A stretch of 64,000 bases of DNA from the NCBI RefSeq assembly GCF_009730915.1, contig NC_052489.1, forward strand, positions 1,364,001-1,428,000, written 5' to 3'. Shown piece after piece: positions 50,433 through 62,780 of the stretch (position 1 is its first letter; each line of letters opens with the position of its first letter). The notes under the pieces are model-generated. The model saw nothing but the letters and a program-made list of their open reading frames with translations, made no database searches and was not told the DNA's origin. Source of the DNA: Dioscorea cayenensis subsp. rotundata (lineage: Eukaryota > Streptophyta > Magnoliopsida > Dioscoreales > Dioscoreaceae). The translations under genes were made by a program, and so were the position numbers.

Positions 50433-51433
50433 GTGTCATATCATTGAGCTATCCAATAGTTGACATTTGATGTTCGATTTACAACACGTATACACAACTT
50501 TTGACTACTTTTGCATATATTTTTGAAAAATAAAATAAAATAAAATAAAAGAAAAATAAAAGAAAAAAAAAGAAAAGAAAGGGAAACAAACAAAATTGCA
50601 TACCTCCATGAACCAACAAGAAAGGCCCATCACTTAATAGAGAATAGTAGATAGATCATACATCTCCAGGAGAGTTTGCCCCTTAGCGCACATGAGGAAG
50701 CTCTCTTCAGGTCTACATAATCAATGTATAAAAACGGCAACATATGAACTACCAGTCTACAAATACCAAAAATAATTTTAAACGCGATTATTAAAAGAAA
50801 CAAATTTATTTAAATAAATAAAACATTCTCTACCCTGGTGGATTTCCAATGCACACCAAACCATACCTCAAATGGATATCTGCATATTTAAAATAAAAAA
50901 ATAATAATAAAAAAATTTGAAAAAAAGCAGTCACGGGGCCATTGCCTCCTCCTTCCATGGTATGTCAGTTTACTCCAAAATTCAATATTTTTCCATTAAT
51001 TTATTATTATAATTATATATAATTATATAAATATATATATATATAATATGTAAAAATTGTTTCTCCTTCCTGATCATCAAGACCCATCCACATTAATTCA
51101 CTTTGAAAAAAACCAGTGCTCATAGTCTAGCGAAAGATAAAGAAGAAAGAAGGGATCATTCTCTCGTGCAAATCGAGGAGGAGAGAGGAAAAAGAGGGAA
51201 TTTTGGAGCAATTGGGGCTTCTGATCTTCTCTCCAGATCAAGCAGAGACGAAATCTGTAGAGAGATTTTGATAGATTTGTGTTTTTGATGATCGTTCAAT
51301 TCATAGAGGAAGAGGAGAGGACGCTGGGGGATGAAAGCTTTGTGGTGGTGCAGTCATGAAGGCGTAGCTGAAGCTGGGGCTGACGACGGTGGCCGGAGCA
51401 AGTGCGCAGAAGGTGGTCGGGGCGGCGTTGTCA
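50433..51433. other. Upstream region of the GT106-like gene
   Basis: An A-rich stretch (50520-50600) and AT-rich DNA are followed from 51070 by purine-rich, GC-richer sequence that is probably the 5' leader of the next gene. The ATG at 51331 opens a frame (MKALWWCSHEG) out of phase with the gene's exon 1. The ATG at 51356 is in phase but stops after three codons. Confidence 0.5.
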
Positions 51434-54400
51434 ATGCCGCCCCAGAGGGCGCGGTTGCAGACGTGGTTCACAAGGGTTTGCTCCTGCGTCATTGTTTGGG
51501 CGTGCGTTGCGCAGGTGTTCGCCCTAGGTCCCATCTGGTTCAGCCCTCGCATCTTCGCTCCCTCGAGGAACCGCTTCTTCTTCTTTGGTAGCTCTTGGTT
51601 TCCGAACTTCTCGCTCAGATCTGATTCCCTTTCTCTGCCGCCGCCTCTGTCTCGTCTGCCTTCCAGTATGTATATGGTTTTCCCCCAACTGTTGCTTTTT
51701 CTTTGGAGGACTTCTACTCTGTTGTTTCAATGAAAAAAATTCAACCTTTTTTATTGGGATCTTTGTTGGGAGGTAGTATAGTCAGAGGGAGTAATGGTGA
51801 GTGATTTATTTTTATACCATATAAGATTCTGAGAATTTTGGAAGGATGTTTAGTTTTATATTCAAGGTTGGTATCACAAAGATCTAAGTTGCTCAATGCG
51901 GTAGATAATGAAAAATGTTAACTTTAGTTTCTTAAACTGTACCGAATTTATCATTGATTAGTAAGTGTAAGGAATTCTTGAATGTAGAGTTGAAAAGAGA
52001 GCTTCCTAGGCTTCTAGTAGTCATATTCTAGAAGGGGTGTATCATAATTCAGGCTTATATAAGAAGACTGTTCGGGCTTGAGAATTCACTTTCTGATCTT
52101 TCATATTGCAAACTCAAAGTGAATAAAATTGGAATATCATTACTGTATTGAAACTGTAATAAAAGATTTGATCATTGAGTTTTTTACTTTTATTCTATAA
52201 ATCCTTTCATTAAACTTGACTTGTGACCATGAAGTTAGTAATTTTGGCTGTTTATAATGATTGTTATTGCAGGAATTTATAAGAGTAATGGTTATCTCAA
52301 AGTTTCTTGCAATGGAGGCCTGAATCAAATGCGTTCTGCTGTGTGTAAATTCTTTCCTGGATAATTTTTGTCTGATTTACTGGATGTTTTCTTCTTGTGA
52401 CCTCATTTTATTTTCTCTGGTAATCAATTTTTTAGATTTGTGATATGGTGACTGTTGCCCATTGGTTAAACCTCACATTGGTTATTCCCAGAGCTCGATA
52501 AAACATCGTTTTGGGCAGATCCAAGGTAGTTGATGCATTTCGAAGGTCCTATTACCTGTCCTCTTTTATCATCTTTGCCTTGGAAGTGAAATTTCTATCT
52601 GTTTGAAATATTTGTGCAGCAATTTTGATGATATATTTGATGTGAGGCATTTCATTGAGTCTTTAAGAGGTGAAGTTCATATAATTCAAAGGCTACCCAA
52701 GAAATTTTCTAGAAATGCATCAAATGATACACTGACAATGCCTCCGAAAAGCTGGTCTGATGAGAAATATTACTTGCATCAGGTTAGACCCTTTGCCTAA
52801 AAGGATAGCCATCTACAGTACAATAGCTGCAGTGTTTAATCTTTTGGTTTGTGTTTTTTCACTATATTCACACAGTATAGAATCACTCCTTTGAGTCAAT
52901 TTGTTCTATCTCGATACTTCTGCTGTCAAATGATCTTTCATTCCCATTTTCTGTTTGGCTAGATTCTGCCACTTTTCAAGAAATTCAAGGTGATACATTT
53001 CAACAAGACTGATGCACGTCTGGCTAATAATGGTCTACCTATCGAGCTTCAAAAGCTTAGATGTCGTGTTAACTATCAGGCACTAAAGTTCACTCCTCAA
53101 ATTGAGGCTTTAGGGAAAAAATTGATCAATATTCTTCGAGGAAGAGGAACTTTTGTGGCTTTGCATTTGAGGTATGAGATGGACATGCTTTCATTCTCAG
53201 GTTGCACTCATGGTTGCACTAAGGAAGAAGCTGAGGAGCTTAGAAGGATGAGGTTTGTATCCAAACCCTTTTTAAATTGCTGTATCACTATATATGTAAT
53301 ATTGGAATTTTGTTTTCCTATCATTTGCGTAAATCAATTAGTTCATAACGTTATTATTAGGTTTCATGTGAATAAGAAGAAAGACATATTAATTTATTAT
53401 ATGAAACAAAATTATAGCTCAGGTACTTGTGTTGGACAGGTGCATACGCATGAATGATATGATGATCAGATTAAATTCTTCCTTTTTTTTTATTTTTATT
53501 TTTACTGATCTCTCGTATTCATATTTCCATTAATGGAGAGAAGTCATAAATGTTAGTCAGTTTCTCGATATTTCCTTCTTTTCCCTCTTTAGAAAGTGTA
53601 TAGTATCTGCTAGATCATGACCTCATCCCCATATTTGGATCACAGACCTGTCCAACATAAATGATCATCAATTGACCATGCATGTGACTAATAACCATTT
53701 ATAGTGTCATGAGCTCTCCCTCAGTCACTGTTGATCTATGAACAACTTTTATATGCAGAATCTTTCTATAGCTTTATTAAGACGAGGATAATTGGTGGTC
53801 CTGTTTCATGTTTTTTTTAGTATTTCTCCATTTTACAATGAACATGAGAGAGCATTTTTTTTTAAAAATAATTTTTCCATTTACTCATGACTTTAGGCCA
53901 AAGGAATTGTATATTGTGCAGATAGCAAAGGATTGATTTCATACATGCTATATCTGATAACAAATTATGATGTTTGATCTTTGCTTGTTGGAAAACACAT
54001 CAATATTCTCTTGTCAATAGTCTCACGCACCTTACACAATTTAGATATGCTCACCAATGGTGGAAGGAGAAAGAGATAGACTCTGAAGACAAGAGATTGA
54101 AAGGCCTGTGCCCTCTGACACCGGAGGAAACCACTCTTGTTTTGCGAGCCTTGGGTTTTGATAGTGGTACTCAAATCTACATTGCTTCCGGTGAGACATA
54201 TGGCAGTGCTCGGAGGCTCTCAGCATTGCAAGCTGCATTTCCTAGACTTGTAAGAATTAGCCTGAGCTATGCTACTATGGCTTCAAAATTTATATCTTGC
54301 TTAGTTCCTGAGACAGTCTATCTTGTGAATTGGATTTTCTTTTGATCACTATTTGTCTATATCTTAATTTTCACAATCCTGTAATGCTTTGGTGATTTAA

Positions 54401-54986
54401 TTACATTATGGTACTGCTGTTTCACTTGTGTGTTATGCTTTATAAATTTATGAATATCTTCACTGAAATGAATAATAGGCACAATTCATGATTTTTAGGT
54501 TCGCAAGGAGAAGCTACTAGACCATGAAGATCTGAAGCAATTCCAGAACCATTCCTCACAAATGGCTGCTTTAGATTACATGGTTTCTATAGCCAGTGAT
54601 ATTTTTATTCCCACCTTCAATGGGAATATGGCCAAAGTTGTCGAAGGCCATCGCAGGTTCAGTTCAAACGAAATCCTTGCACATTTACTTCATTAACAAA
54701 TCAACAAGTATCACCATGTCTCTAATTTTCTATCTGGTTTTTCTGCAGGTATCTTGGTTTCCGGAGAAGTATATTGCTGGATCGGAGAAAATTAGTGGAG
54801 CTTCTTGATATGCATGAAAACAAAACACTCTCTTGGGATGGTTTTGTTAAAGCTGTTCGTCTTGCACATGAAAGCACGCTCGGACAACCAGCCTGCAGGA
54901 AACTAGTTCCAGACAAGCCGAAAGAAGAGGATTTTTTTTATGCTAACCCTCATGAGTGTCTCAAGAATGCAATAGAGTGTCATTAA
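51434..54986 (+). CDS. GT106/O-fucosyltransferase-family protein (RG-I rhamnosyltransferase-like), with a one-base frameshift
   Basis: Eight exons: 51434-51665, 52273-52340, 52436-52525, 52620-52782, 52963-53252, 54045-54249, 54499-54656 and 54749-54986. After allowing one extra base in exon 3, they give about 480 aa. The family includes Golgi rhamnosyltransferases (RRT) that build pectin rhamnogalacturonan I. Features: a membrane helix near the N-terminus ([20 protein letters not shown]), [115 protein letters not shown]. In exon 3 the frame breaks at CCCAGAGCTCG (about 52487-52497). With one C fewer it reads [13 protein letters not shown] and the phase to exon 4 is correct. As written it stops. 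The start is uncertain: ATG 51434 is the first in-frame, but upstream in-frame residues look conserved and a second indel is possible. Confidence 0.85.
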
Positions 54987-55960
54987 CCCGTAAACTCGTA
55001 TTTCTGTTCTTGATCAGGGAGTTGTGCTTTGTATGCCTTCCCGGTTACATGTAATACAATGGCAGTAAAAGAAATGACTGCTGTTGCTCCTGCTACATGT
55101 AATTTTCTTTTTCGAAGATGTCAATCTTTACTTGATGCTCATGTAATATCATCATATTAATTGTTTTATTTGTTATACCACTTGAATCAGCTGTGTACAT
55201 TGTTTTTTGCCACTTGAATCAGCAGTTCTTGTTGCTAAAATGCATCTCCTGTTTGGAGGCTGTTTTAGATTGTAAATTTTCAAATGTACCCTTATAAAAA
55301 TTGTATTTCTGCCTAACCCTTGTGAGAACAGCAAAATCTTTGAATAGATATTGTTGACCTTGGCTCTCTAATTTCATTGTCAAAATAAAATATAACAAAG
55401 TTGTTTGTTGATCAAAAGGATATAAACATAAATATTGTTGTTTTGAGGGGTTTGGACATATTTACACAGATACATGCTTTTATTAATGTGTCTATAAATT
55501 AATTTATTTATTTCTATTTGTGCTAATGTTCAATCTTTGAATAAAAAGACATTTTTAATCACCTCATAAGATAAAAGATTGGTGTTTGCATATATTTATA
55601 GGTTAATAAAGTCCATCATCAAATTACATTAAAAAAAAAAAGAAGAGAAGATAGTTCTTTATATTTAAATACCCTCAAGATAATTCCTTTGATGTATAAT
55701 TAATAATTATAATTAATTCAAAGCCAAAGATTGATCCTTCAACTATATCTAAATATTTATTTTTGGTTTTCCAATAAAAAAATCACTTTAGTAAAGTTTT
55801 TATTTATACAAATATATTTATGATATATGGAGGAAACTCCACGGAAATAATTTGTGTAATTTGATATTTTTTCAGGGTTATCTATGCATATATACCTTGA
55901 ATAAGTCGGTTGGATCTGAATCAAAGAGCTGTTATCGGGCCGGGTCGTATTTGACCCGTT
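54987..55960. other. Intergenic region, GT106-like 3' end to SF3B3 promoter
   Basis: The first 300 bp or so look like 3' UTR and flank. The rest is AT-rich with no gene. Confidence 0.6.
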
Positions 55961-55968
55961 TCGAAGCC

Positions 55969-56036
55969 AGGCCCATTAAAAATCACTCAATCCTCTCCTT
56001 CTTCGGTGTTTCTCACTTCTTTGGCCGTAAACCCTA
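55969..56036 (+). promoter_or_regulatory. Site II (GGCCCA) and telo-box (AAACCCTA) of SF3B3
   Basis: AGGCCCATTAA at 55969-55979 and AAACCCTA at 56029-56036 lie 120 and 60 bp upstream of the SF3B3 ATG. In plants the pairing of a site II element with a telo-box is typical of promoters of translation and RNA-handling housekeeping genes bound by TCP and telobox-binding proteins. This fits a core splicing factor. Confidence 0.65.
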
Positions 56037-56051
56037 GACCTCGATCTCTTC

Positions 56052-56088
56052 GAAGAAGAAGAAGAAGAAGAGGAGGAGGAGCAGCAGC
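56052..56088. repeat. (GAA)n/(GGA)n tract in the SF3B3 leader
   Basis: GAA triplets turn into GGA and then GCA triplets immediately before the ATG at 56090. They lie in the same frame as the downstream coding sequence and are a common feature of GC-rich plant leaders. Confidence 0.75.
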
Positions 56089-56089
56089 G

Positions 56090-59000
56090 ATGTACCTATA
56101 TAGCCTGACGCTGCAGCAGGCGACGGGCATCGTGTGCGCCACCAACGGCAACTTCATCGGCGGCAAGACCCAAGAGATCATCGTCGCCCGAGGCAAAACC
56201 CTTGATCTCCTCCGCCCTGACGATGCCGGCAAGATCCAGACCATTCACTCCGTCGAAGTCTTCGGCGTCATCCGCTCCCTCGCCCAGTTCCGCCTTACTG
56301 GCTCCCAGAAAGACTACATCGTCGTCGGCACCGATTCCGGCCGCATCGTCATCCTCGAGTACAGCAAGGACCGCAACTGCTTCGATAAAGTCCACCAGGA
56401 GACCTTCGGGAAGTCTGGCTGCCGCCGCATCGTTCCTGGCCAGTATCTCGCCGTCGACCCCAAGGGCCGCGCTGTTATGATCGCTGCTTGCGAGAAACAA
56501 AAGCTCGTGTACGTTCTCAATCGCGACACCGTTGCCCGCCTCACCATCTCTTCCCCTCTCGAAGCTCACAAGTCCCACACCATCACCTACTCCATTACCG
56601 GCGTTGATTGTGGCTTTGACAACCCTATCTTCGCGGCCATCGAGCTTGACTACTCCGAAGCGGACCAGGATCCCACCGGCAAGGCCGCTCTCTATGCCCA
56701 GAAGCATCTCACCTTCTACGAGCTCGACCTCGGCCTCAATCACGTCTCCCGGAAGTGGACTGAACCTATTGATAACGGGGCTAATCTCCTTGTCACCGTC
56801 CCCGGCGGCGGCGATGGGCCCAGTGGCGTCCTTGTTTGCGCTGAGAACTTTGTCATCTATAAGAACCATGGTCACCCGGATGTGCGTGCTGTCATTCCCC
56901 GGAGAGCTGACCTCCATACTGACCGTGGTGTCCTGATTGTCTCTGCTGCAATGCACCGGCAGAAGTCCATGTTCTTTTTCCTCCTTCAGACTGAATATGG
57001 CGACATCTTCAAGGCCACTCTTGAACATGATGGTGATCGGGTTTCTGAGCTCAAGATCAAGTATTTCGACACCATCCCAGTGACATCTGCAATGTGTGTT
57101 CTCAAGACTGGTTTCCTTTTTGCTGCGTCAGAGTTTGGGAACCATGCGCTGTATCAGTTTCGTGCCATTGGAGATGGGGATGATGTGGAGGCATCCTCTG
57201 CCACTTTGATGGAGACTGAAGAGGGCTTCCAGCCACTATTCTTCCAGCCCCGTGGGCTTAAGAACTTGGTGAGGATTGATCAGATAGAGAGCCTGATGTC
57301 AATCATGGATATGAGGGTTGCCAACCTGTTTGAAGAGGAGACACCCCAAATATTCACTCTTTGTGGCAGAGGGCCTCGCTCATCCCTTCGAATTTTGAGG
57401 CCTGGGCTGGCAATCAGTGAGATGGCTGTCTCACAACTCCCTGGTGTGCCCAATGCAGTCTGGACTGTGAAGAAGAATGTGAATGATGAGTTTGATGCCT
57501 ACATTGTTGTGTCCTTCGCCAATGCTACGCTTGTGCTATCTATTGGTGAGACGGTGGAGGAAGTCAGTGATAGCGGTTTCCTTGATACTACACCTTCATT
57601 AGCAGTTTCTTTGCTTGGTGATGATTCTCTTATGCAGGTGCATCCCAACGGAATAAGGCATATAAGAGAGGATGGGCGTATAAATGAGTGGAAGACACCT
57701 GGAAAGAAGACCATTGTTAAGGTTGGGTCCAACAGGCTTCAAGTCGTGATTGCTCTGAGTGGTGGTGAGCTTATTTACTTCGAAATGGATATGACAGGTC
57801 AACTGATGGAGGTGGAGAAGCATGAGATGCCAGGAGATGTAGCTTGTTTAGATATTGCGCCTGTTCCTGAAGGGAGGCAGAGATCTCGCTTCCTTGCTGT
57901 TGGTTCTTATGACAACACAATTCGGATTTTGTCATTGGACCCTGATGACTGTATGCAGATATTGAGTGTGCAGAGTGTTTCCTCACCTCCCGAGTCCCTG
58001 CTGTTGCTGGAAGTGCAGGCTTCTGTAGGTGGAGAGGATGGTGCGGATCATCCTGCAAGTGTGTTTCTAAATGCTGGCTTGCAGAATGGTGTTCTCTTCA
58101 GGACGGTTGTAGATATGGTTACTGGTCAGCTTTCAGATACTCGTTCTAGGTTCTTGGGTCTGAGAGCTCCCAAGCTCTTCTCAGCTATTGTGAGGGGTCG
58201 GAGGGCAATGCTTTGCTTGTCAAGTCGTCCTTGGCTTGGTTATATTCATCAAGGGCATTTCTTGTTAACACCTCTCTCCTATGAAACACTTGAATATGCT
58301 GCATCATTTTCATCAGATCAGTGTGCTGAAGGTGTGGTTGCTGTTGCTGGAGATGCTTTGAGGGTTTTCACAATTGAGCGGTTGGGGGAGACATTCAACG
58401 AAACTGCCATTCCCCTAAGATATACTCCCCGCAAGTTTGTACTTCAGCCAAAACGGAAACTTTTAGTCATTGTTGAGAGTGATCATGGAGCATTCACTGC
58501 AGAAGAGCGAGAAGCTGCTAGGAAGGAGTGCCTAGAAGCTGCTGGTATGGGGGAGAATGGAAATCCCAATAATGTTGACCAGATGGAGAATGGTGGAGGT
58601 GGTGGTGATGAGGAGGAAAATGAAGACACACTTTCTGATGAGCAATATGGCTACCCAAAGGCAGAGTCAAACAAATGGGCTTCTTGCATCAGAATTCTCG
58701 ATCCTAGGACAGGGAATACAACCTGTCTTTTGGAGCTGCAGGATAATGAGGCTGCCTTTAGTGTGTGTACTGTGAATTTCCATGATAAGGAGCATGGCAC
58801 TCTCTTGGCTGTTGGCACGGCAAAGGGGTTGCAGTTCTGGCCTAAGAGGAGCTTGACTGCTGGATTCATTCACATATATAGGTTTGTGGAAGAAGGAAAA
58901 TCTCTCGAGTTGCTGCATAAGACCCAAGTAGAAGGTGTCCCTCTTGCACTTTGCCAGTTTCAAGGGAGGCTGCTTGCAGGGATTGGATCGGTGCTTAGGT

Positions 59001-61830
59001 TGTATGATCTAGGGAAGAGAAGACTTCTGAGGAAATGTGAAAACAAGCTTTTCCCCAATACCATCATGTCAATTCATACCTACCGGGACAGGATTTATGT
59101 TGGCGACATCCAAGAGGTATGGTATTCCTTGCCTTTCATTATGCATGCTTTACTTTCAGAAATTTGAATGCTATGCATCTGTAGATTTTCATTTTTATAT
59201 GGTATAAGATTAACAATTTGAATTACATCATATGACTCATCATTAACCTACTTGTTTGCCATACATTCTTCTAACATATTTTGATGTTTTAAGTTTCTGG
59301 TGTAGTCATGACTTAATGAACACACTTGGTTAAGAGAAGCAAGCTTGCTGGAATCTTTACACATCATTAATATGATAATATGTAGTTGAAGCAAACAGAT
59401 TTTATCAGTAGTTCTCCTGATCATTGTGAGGGGCCTCTGTACACATCCATTCTCTAACAATTTCATTTTAGATTGCTCTTTCTTCTAATTCTATGTTTTC
59501 ATAACCCACTTAAATAAATTTTACATCATGCTACTTATTTGATTAGTGCCACTCCATTTGGTACTTGTCTATGTCAAAGTCTACCTTACTGTGAAATGTG
59601 GCGGTGGTAAGTCTTTTTTCCCCTGTCAAATGATTTAAGATCTCCTATGTTGGTAAACTTCTGCTCGCAAATGCTTCCCATGTTCAAAATCGTCATAAAC
59701 CTTTTTCCTATGCTTAAGGCACAATATTGTGTCTAAGGTCCACCACACAGTTTGAGGCTTCATGGTATGCCTTGCATAAATCATCATTAGAGCTTTTCAT
59801 ATGGCTCTGTTTTACCAATAGCATAGTACCTTATCGAAGTTCCAACTTGTCAGTTATAAAGCTTAATCCTGTTATTATTCAGTGAAATTTTAATACGTTT
59901 TAGCACTGAATATAAGTGATGTAGTGGTTGTTTCTTGTGGTTCATGGTGTATATTATGAGTACCAATTTTAAGAAATGGATCCAAAGAAAGTTGTGCCTT
60001 GTCATGTGCTGATGAATAGAGTAGCATGCAAAAGATAAACACACAAAATTTCTTAACCAGTTGTGTTCTATGAGCAAGGTGTAATATTTTCTGTTGATTT
60101 ATACATCTGGATGTAGCATAGGCTCCATTTGTAGATTTTCATTGCCATTATCCTCTACTTTGGCTGGTAATGCCTATTTTTGGCTCCCGGTAGATACTCA
60201 GGAAATTGCTATCTAATGCCAATCTCAAGAAATATAGAAAAAGTGAAAAATCAAATGTGAGTTTCCTAGTAGTCCAGCTGCAAGCTCTTTGGATGTAAGG
60301 ACATAGAAACTGGTAGTCATCTTCTCTGATATCAATTGCTTGTGTTCCACAATCACAAAAATTTGAGGATGAGAGAGCTGAAAGAGTGGTCATTCCCACT
60401 GATTGCTTGGCTTATATTAAGCAAGAATTGCTTTGATATTAACTACTACAACCATTTAGCAATAACATTAAACTACTTATTCTCTTCTTATTTTCCACAG
60501 TACATACTGACAACAAGTATTGCTCCGTTCTATATTTTTTATACAATTTTGAGGTATTCATGATGCTAATGACACTTGTTACTCATAGCTTGAATATTCT
60601 GTTTGAGTGTCTAGAGTAAAATTTTTTAAACACTTGTTAAATATGTGATTTGAATCTCTTCCACTCCATCTAATTTAATTGTCTTTCTTGATTATGGAAA
60701 TCAGTTGTATATTGGTGTCATGCTTACCAAACTCTATGATCATGTGTTTCACATTCTGCATACCTTCCTATATTAGTAATTAATCATGTAAAATTTTGCT
60801 GTTATTTCAGTCATTCCACTACTGCAAGTATAGGCGGGATGAGAATCAACTGTATATCTTTGCTGACGACTCTGTCCCAAGATGGCTTACGGCATCACAT
60901 CACATTGACTTTGATACCATGGCCGGGGCAGACAAGTTTGGTAATATTTACTTTGTCCGACTACCACAGGATGTGTCTGATGAAATAGAAGAGGACCCCA
61001 CGGGTGGGAGGATCAAGTGGGAGCAGGGGAAGTTGAACGGTGCTCCCAACAAGGTCGAGGAGATCGTACAGTTCCATGTTGGCGATTTGGTGACCTGTCT
61101 TCAGAAAGCTTCACTGATACCAGGTGGGGGTGACTGCATTATTTATGGTACAGTGATGGGAAGTTTGGGGGCATTGCTTGCATTCACCTCAAGGGAAGAT
61201 GTGGATTTTTTCTCTCATTTGGAGATGCACATGAGGCAAGAACATCCTCCTTTGTGTGGAAGAGATCACATGGCCTACAGATCTGCTTATTTTCCCGTGA
61301 AGGTAAATTATTTTTAACATCACTAACACACGGCTTATGAAATATTGATGCAAGCATGATTTCATATTTACTCTTTATGGATTGACCTAAGTTTCTGAAT
61401 CATTAGATCTTCTGTTGATGATTTATAGTCGGAGGAAACCTTTTTATGATGATCACCTTTGTTCTTGCGTCATTGTAGTCTTTCTGGAAATAAAAAATTT
61501 AAGTGCCAATGTTATTGATGATTTGATTAGGATAAGTATTGCCATACAGTTTGATGAAAGTAGGTGAGATAGCTTGACAGTGTTGTGTTTTTAGCTCATA
61601 AATTAACAACTGGTTTTCTCTATGAATTTAAACCCTGTGACCTTTGAACATGATTCCAGGATTGAATTTGGAGATTGTGTGCTATTTTGCAGGATGTAAT
61701 TGATGGTGATCTTTGCGAACAATATCCAACGCTTCCTCCTGATTTGCAGAGAAAGATCGCAGATGAACTGGATCGCACGCCAGGTGAAATCCTTAAGAAA
61801 CTTGAAGATGTTAGAAATAAGATCATATGA
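56090..61830 (+). CDS. SF3B3: Splicing factor 3B subunit 3 (SF3B3/SAP130), complete
   Basis: Three exons (56090-59116, 60811-61302, 61693-61830) join in phase to 1218 aa. Human SF3B3 has 1217 residues. SF3B3 is a beta-propeller scaffold of the SF3b complex in the U2 snRNP, contacting SF3B1 at the branch site. The start MYLYSLTLQQATGIVCATNG is the highly conserved N-terminus. The long N-terminal propeller region (MMS1_N family) includes GKSGCRRIVPGQYLAVDPKG. An acidic loop (GGGGDEEENED) sits near residue 835. The C-terminal CPSF_A region includes FHYCKYRRDENQLYIFADD, ASHHIDFDTMAGADKFGN and VNYF-side exon end FPVK. The last exon ends ELDRTPGEILKKLEDVRNK. The ATG at 56090 is used although the frame is open back to 56006, because homology begins there. 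Its first 900 codons are uninterrupted. Confidence 0.98.
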
Positions 61831-62780
61831 GGTGGATTTTTTGGGATTAATTATGACAATTCAGAAGGTTTCCTTGTTTCTACTCATATGATGAACCTCT
61901 GGAGGAACACTAATTCTTAATGACATAGTGAATCGGATGGTTGGATGAGGCTGCATGTGTTTCTCATCTACGTACTAATTGTTGTAGTGGAGCTGCACCC
62001 TGTTTTTGGTTTGTGTTTGAACTTTTAAGGAAGGCATGGGAACTGGTCAGCAAATTTCATTTGGAGTAGCATCAACATGATAAGCCAAGAACTGTGTACT
62101 GGTGTGTGTTAGTAGTCTATTTATTTTTAAGATCGGATGTTTTATTTTTCCTATTGTATGTTCTAGATATAATTGCTGAAAATTAGTGTAATTAAACACG
62201 TTTTATACTTTTTAGTATCTTTCTTTCCATCTTTCTTTATTTTTGGTATCTTCTCTTATCAACACCAAACCCATTATCATGAATGGGTTCAACAAAGGTT
62301 GTTATTGTTCTGAAGTTATTAGTGGTATGCACAATGTGTAACCTAGAGTAATAGTGCGTAAATCATAATTTTGTTTTTGACCTAATTAAATTTATTTTTT
62401 TTAAAAGAAATTAAAATTTTAATTTCCTCATTAATAATGATTATTTACTAATATATATTATCTAATATCTTTATTTGTAATTAAATCTTGTACATGCTTA
62501 AAAATAAGAATGAAAAAAAAGTATTCATAACCAAAGAGAATTTTCCGAGGTAATAAGAGTTCGTTGATAAAATGGTGAATGGCACACAACGGTAGTTCCA
62601 TAGATTCCAAGCATAGGAAAAAGAACGCAAAAAATAACTAGAAGCTAACACATTAAGAGTCAACCAAATAGATTTCTTTGACAGCAATATATGTCCACTT
62701 AAAAAATCCCCTAAAACCCTCACGATTACCATTAAAACTACAAACGAAATAGGGTCGATTGAGTAATGATGTCACTTTTA
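61831..62780. other. Tail-to-tail spacer, SF3B3 and NudC-like genes
   Basis: This 950-bp stretch is probably two 3' UTRs with an AT-rich core. No gene is visible. Confidence 0.65.

Noticed and set aside
56096-57028. A 310-codon minus-strand open frame
   Set aside because: It is a shadow of the GC-rich 5' end of SF3B3, whose plus-strand protein is unmistakable.
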